In this document: positions 16,166 to 16,302 of the stretch, in pieces | How the letters are laid out: the number at the start of each line of letters is the position of its first letter | Position numbering within the stretch: the stretch's first letter is position 1 | Assembly: GCA_900617975.1 (NCBI GenBank) | Contig: UZAE01013800.1 | Location: forward strand, 2,718 to 19,019 | From: Rodentolepis nana | Lineage: Eukaryota > Platyhelminthes > Cestoda > Cyclophyllidea > Hymenolepididae | Direction: 5' to 3' | Length of the DNA stretch: 16,302 bases | The notes under the pieces: model-generated | Database searches by the model: none | Told to the model about the DNA's origin: nothing | The model's input: only the letters and a program-made list of their open reading frames with translations | Program-made: the position numbers and the translations under genes

Positions 16166-16302
16166 ATTGTTAACAATATGGAGAGGAAATAAAAAATTTT
16201 AATGAAATTTGTAAATATGTAAAAGATTATAAATAGGAAATTGGTAAGTTTTTTATTAAAAATAATGAATCAAAATGTTCGGTGTTTTGTTTATTGCCAA
16301 CT

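Overview
This window is a piece of an animal nuclear genome, most likely an arthropod. It holds one spliced gene with GT-AG introns, two classes of retrotransposon remnant and AT-rich intergenic DNA. There are no bacterial-type operons, ribosome binding sites or CRISPR arrays. The host cannot be named from the sequence. Short introns (52 to 334 bp) argue for a fairly compact gene structure.

Layout. 1-1171: AT-rich noncoding DNA with a C-rich tract that is a strong G-quadruplex motif on the minus strand. 1172-3607, minus strand: the 3' half of a Ty3/gypsy LTR retrotransposon (RT, RNase H, integrase, polypurine tract, probable short 3' LTR), broken by four stop codons and one frameshift. 3608-7344: noncoding DNA with a 325-bp non-LTR insertion flanked by a 16-bp target-site duplication, a related copy near 5960-6170, an 18-G homopolymer and unassigned sequence. 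7345-10506, plus strand: a complete seven-exon gene for a 770-residue SMYD4-type protein (TPR, split SET, MYND, post-SET). Its poly(A) signal is about 25 bp past the stop. 10624-14796, plus strand: decayed copies of a jockey/I-group LINE with RNase H, carrying an unusual run of direct duplications. 14797-16302: noncoding DNA with a GC-richer island and an old tandem duplication of about 300 bp period.

How the parts relate. The SMYD4-like gene is the only part that looks functional: every splice junction is canonical and the reading frame closes over 2313 nt. The transposable elements around it are dead. The most unusual observation is the LINE. Nearly every block from the reverse transcriptase fingers to the 3' UTR has been copied in direct orientation, in units from about 33 bp to about 2 kb, so the element reads like a stuttered text. 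The second is that the LINE and the two short elements upstream of SMYD4 share a 3' tail of about 65-70 bp, as expected of a LINE and the non-autonomous elements that use its machinery.
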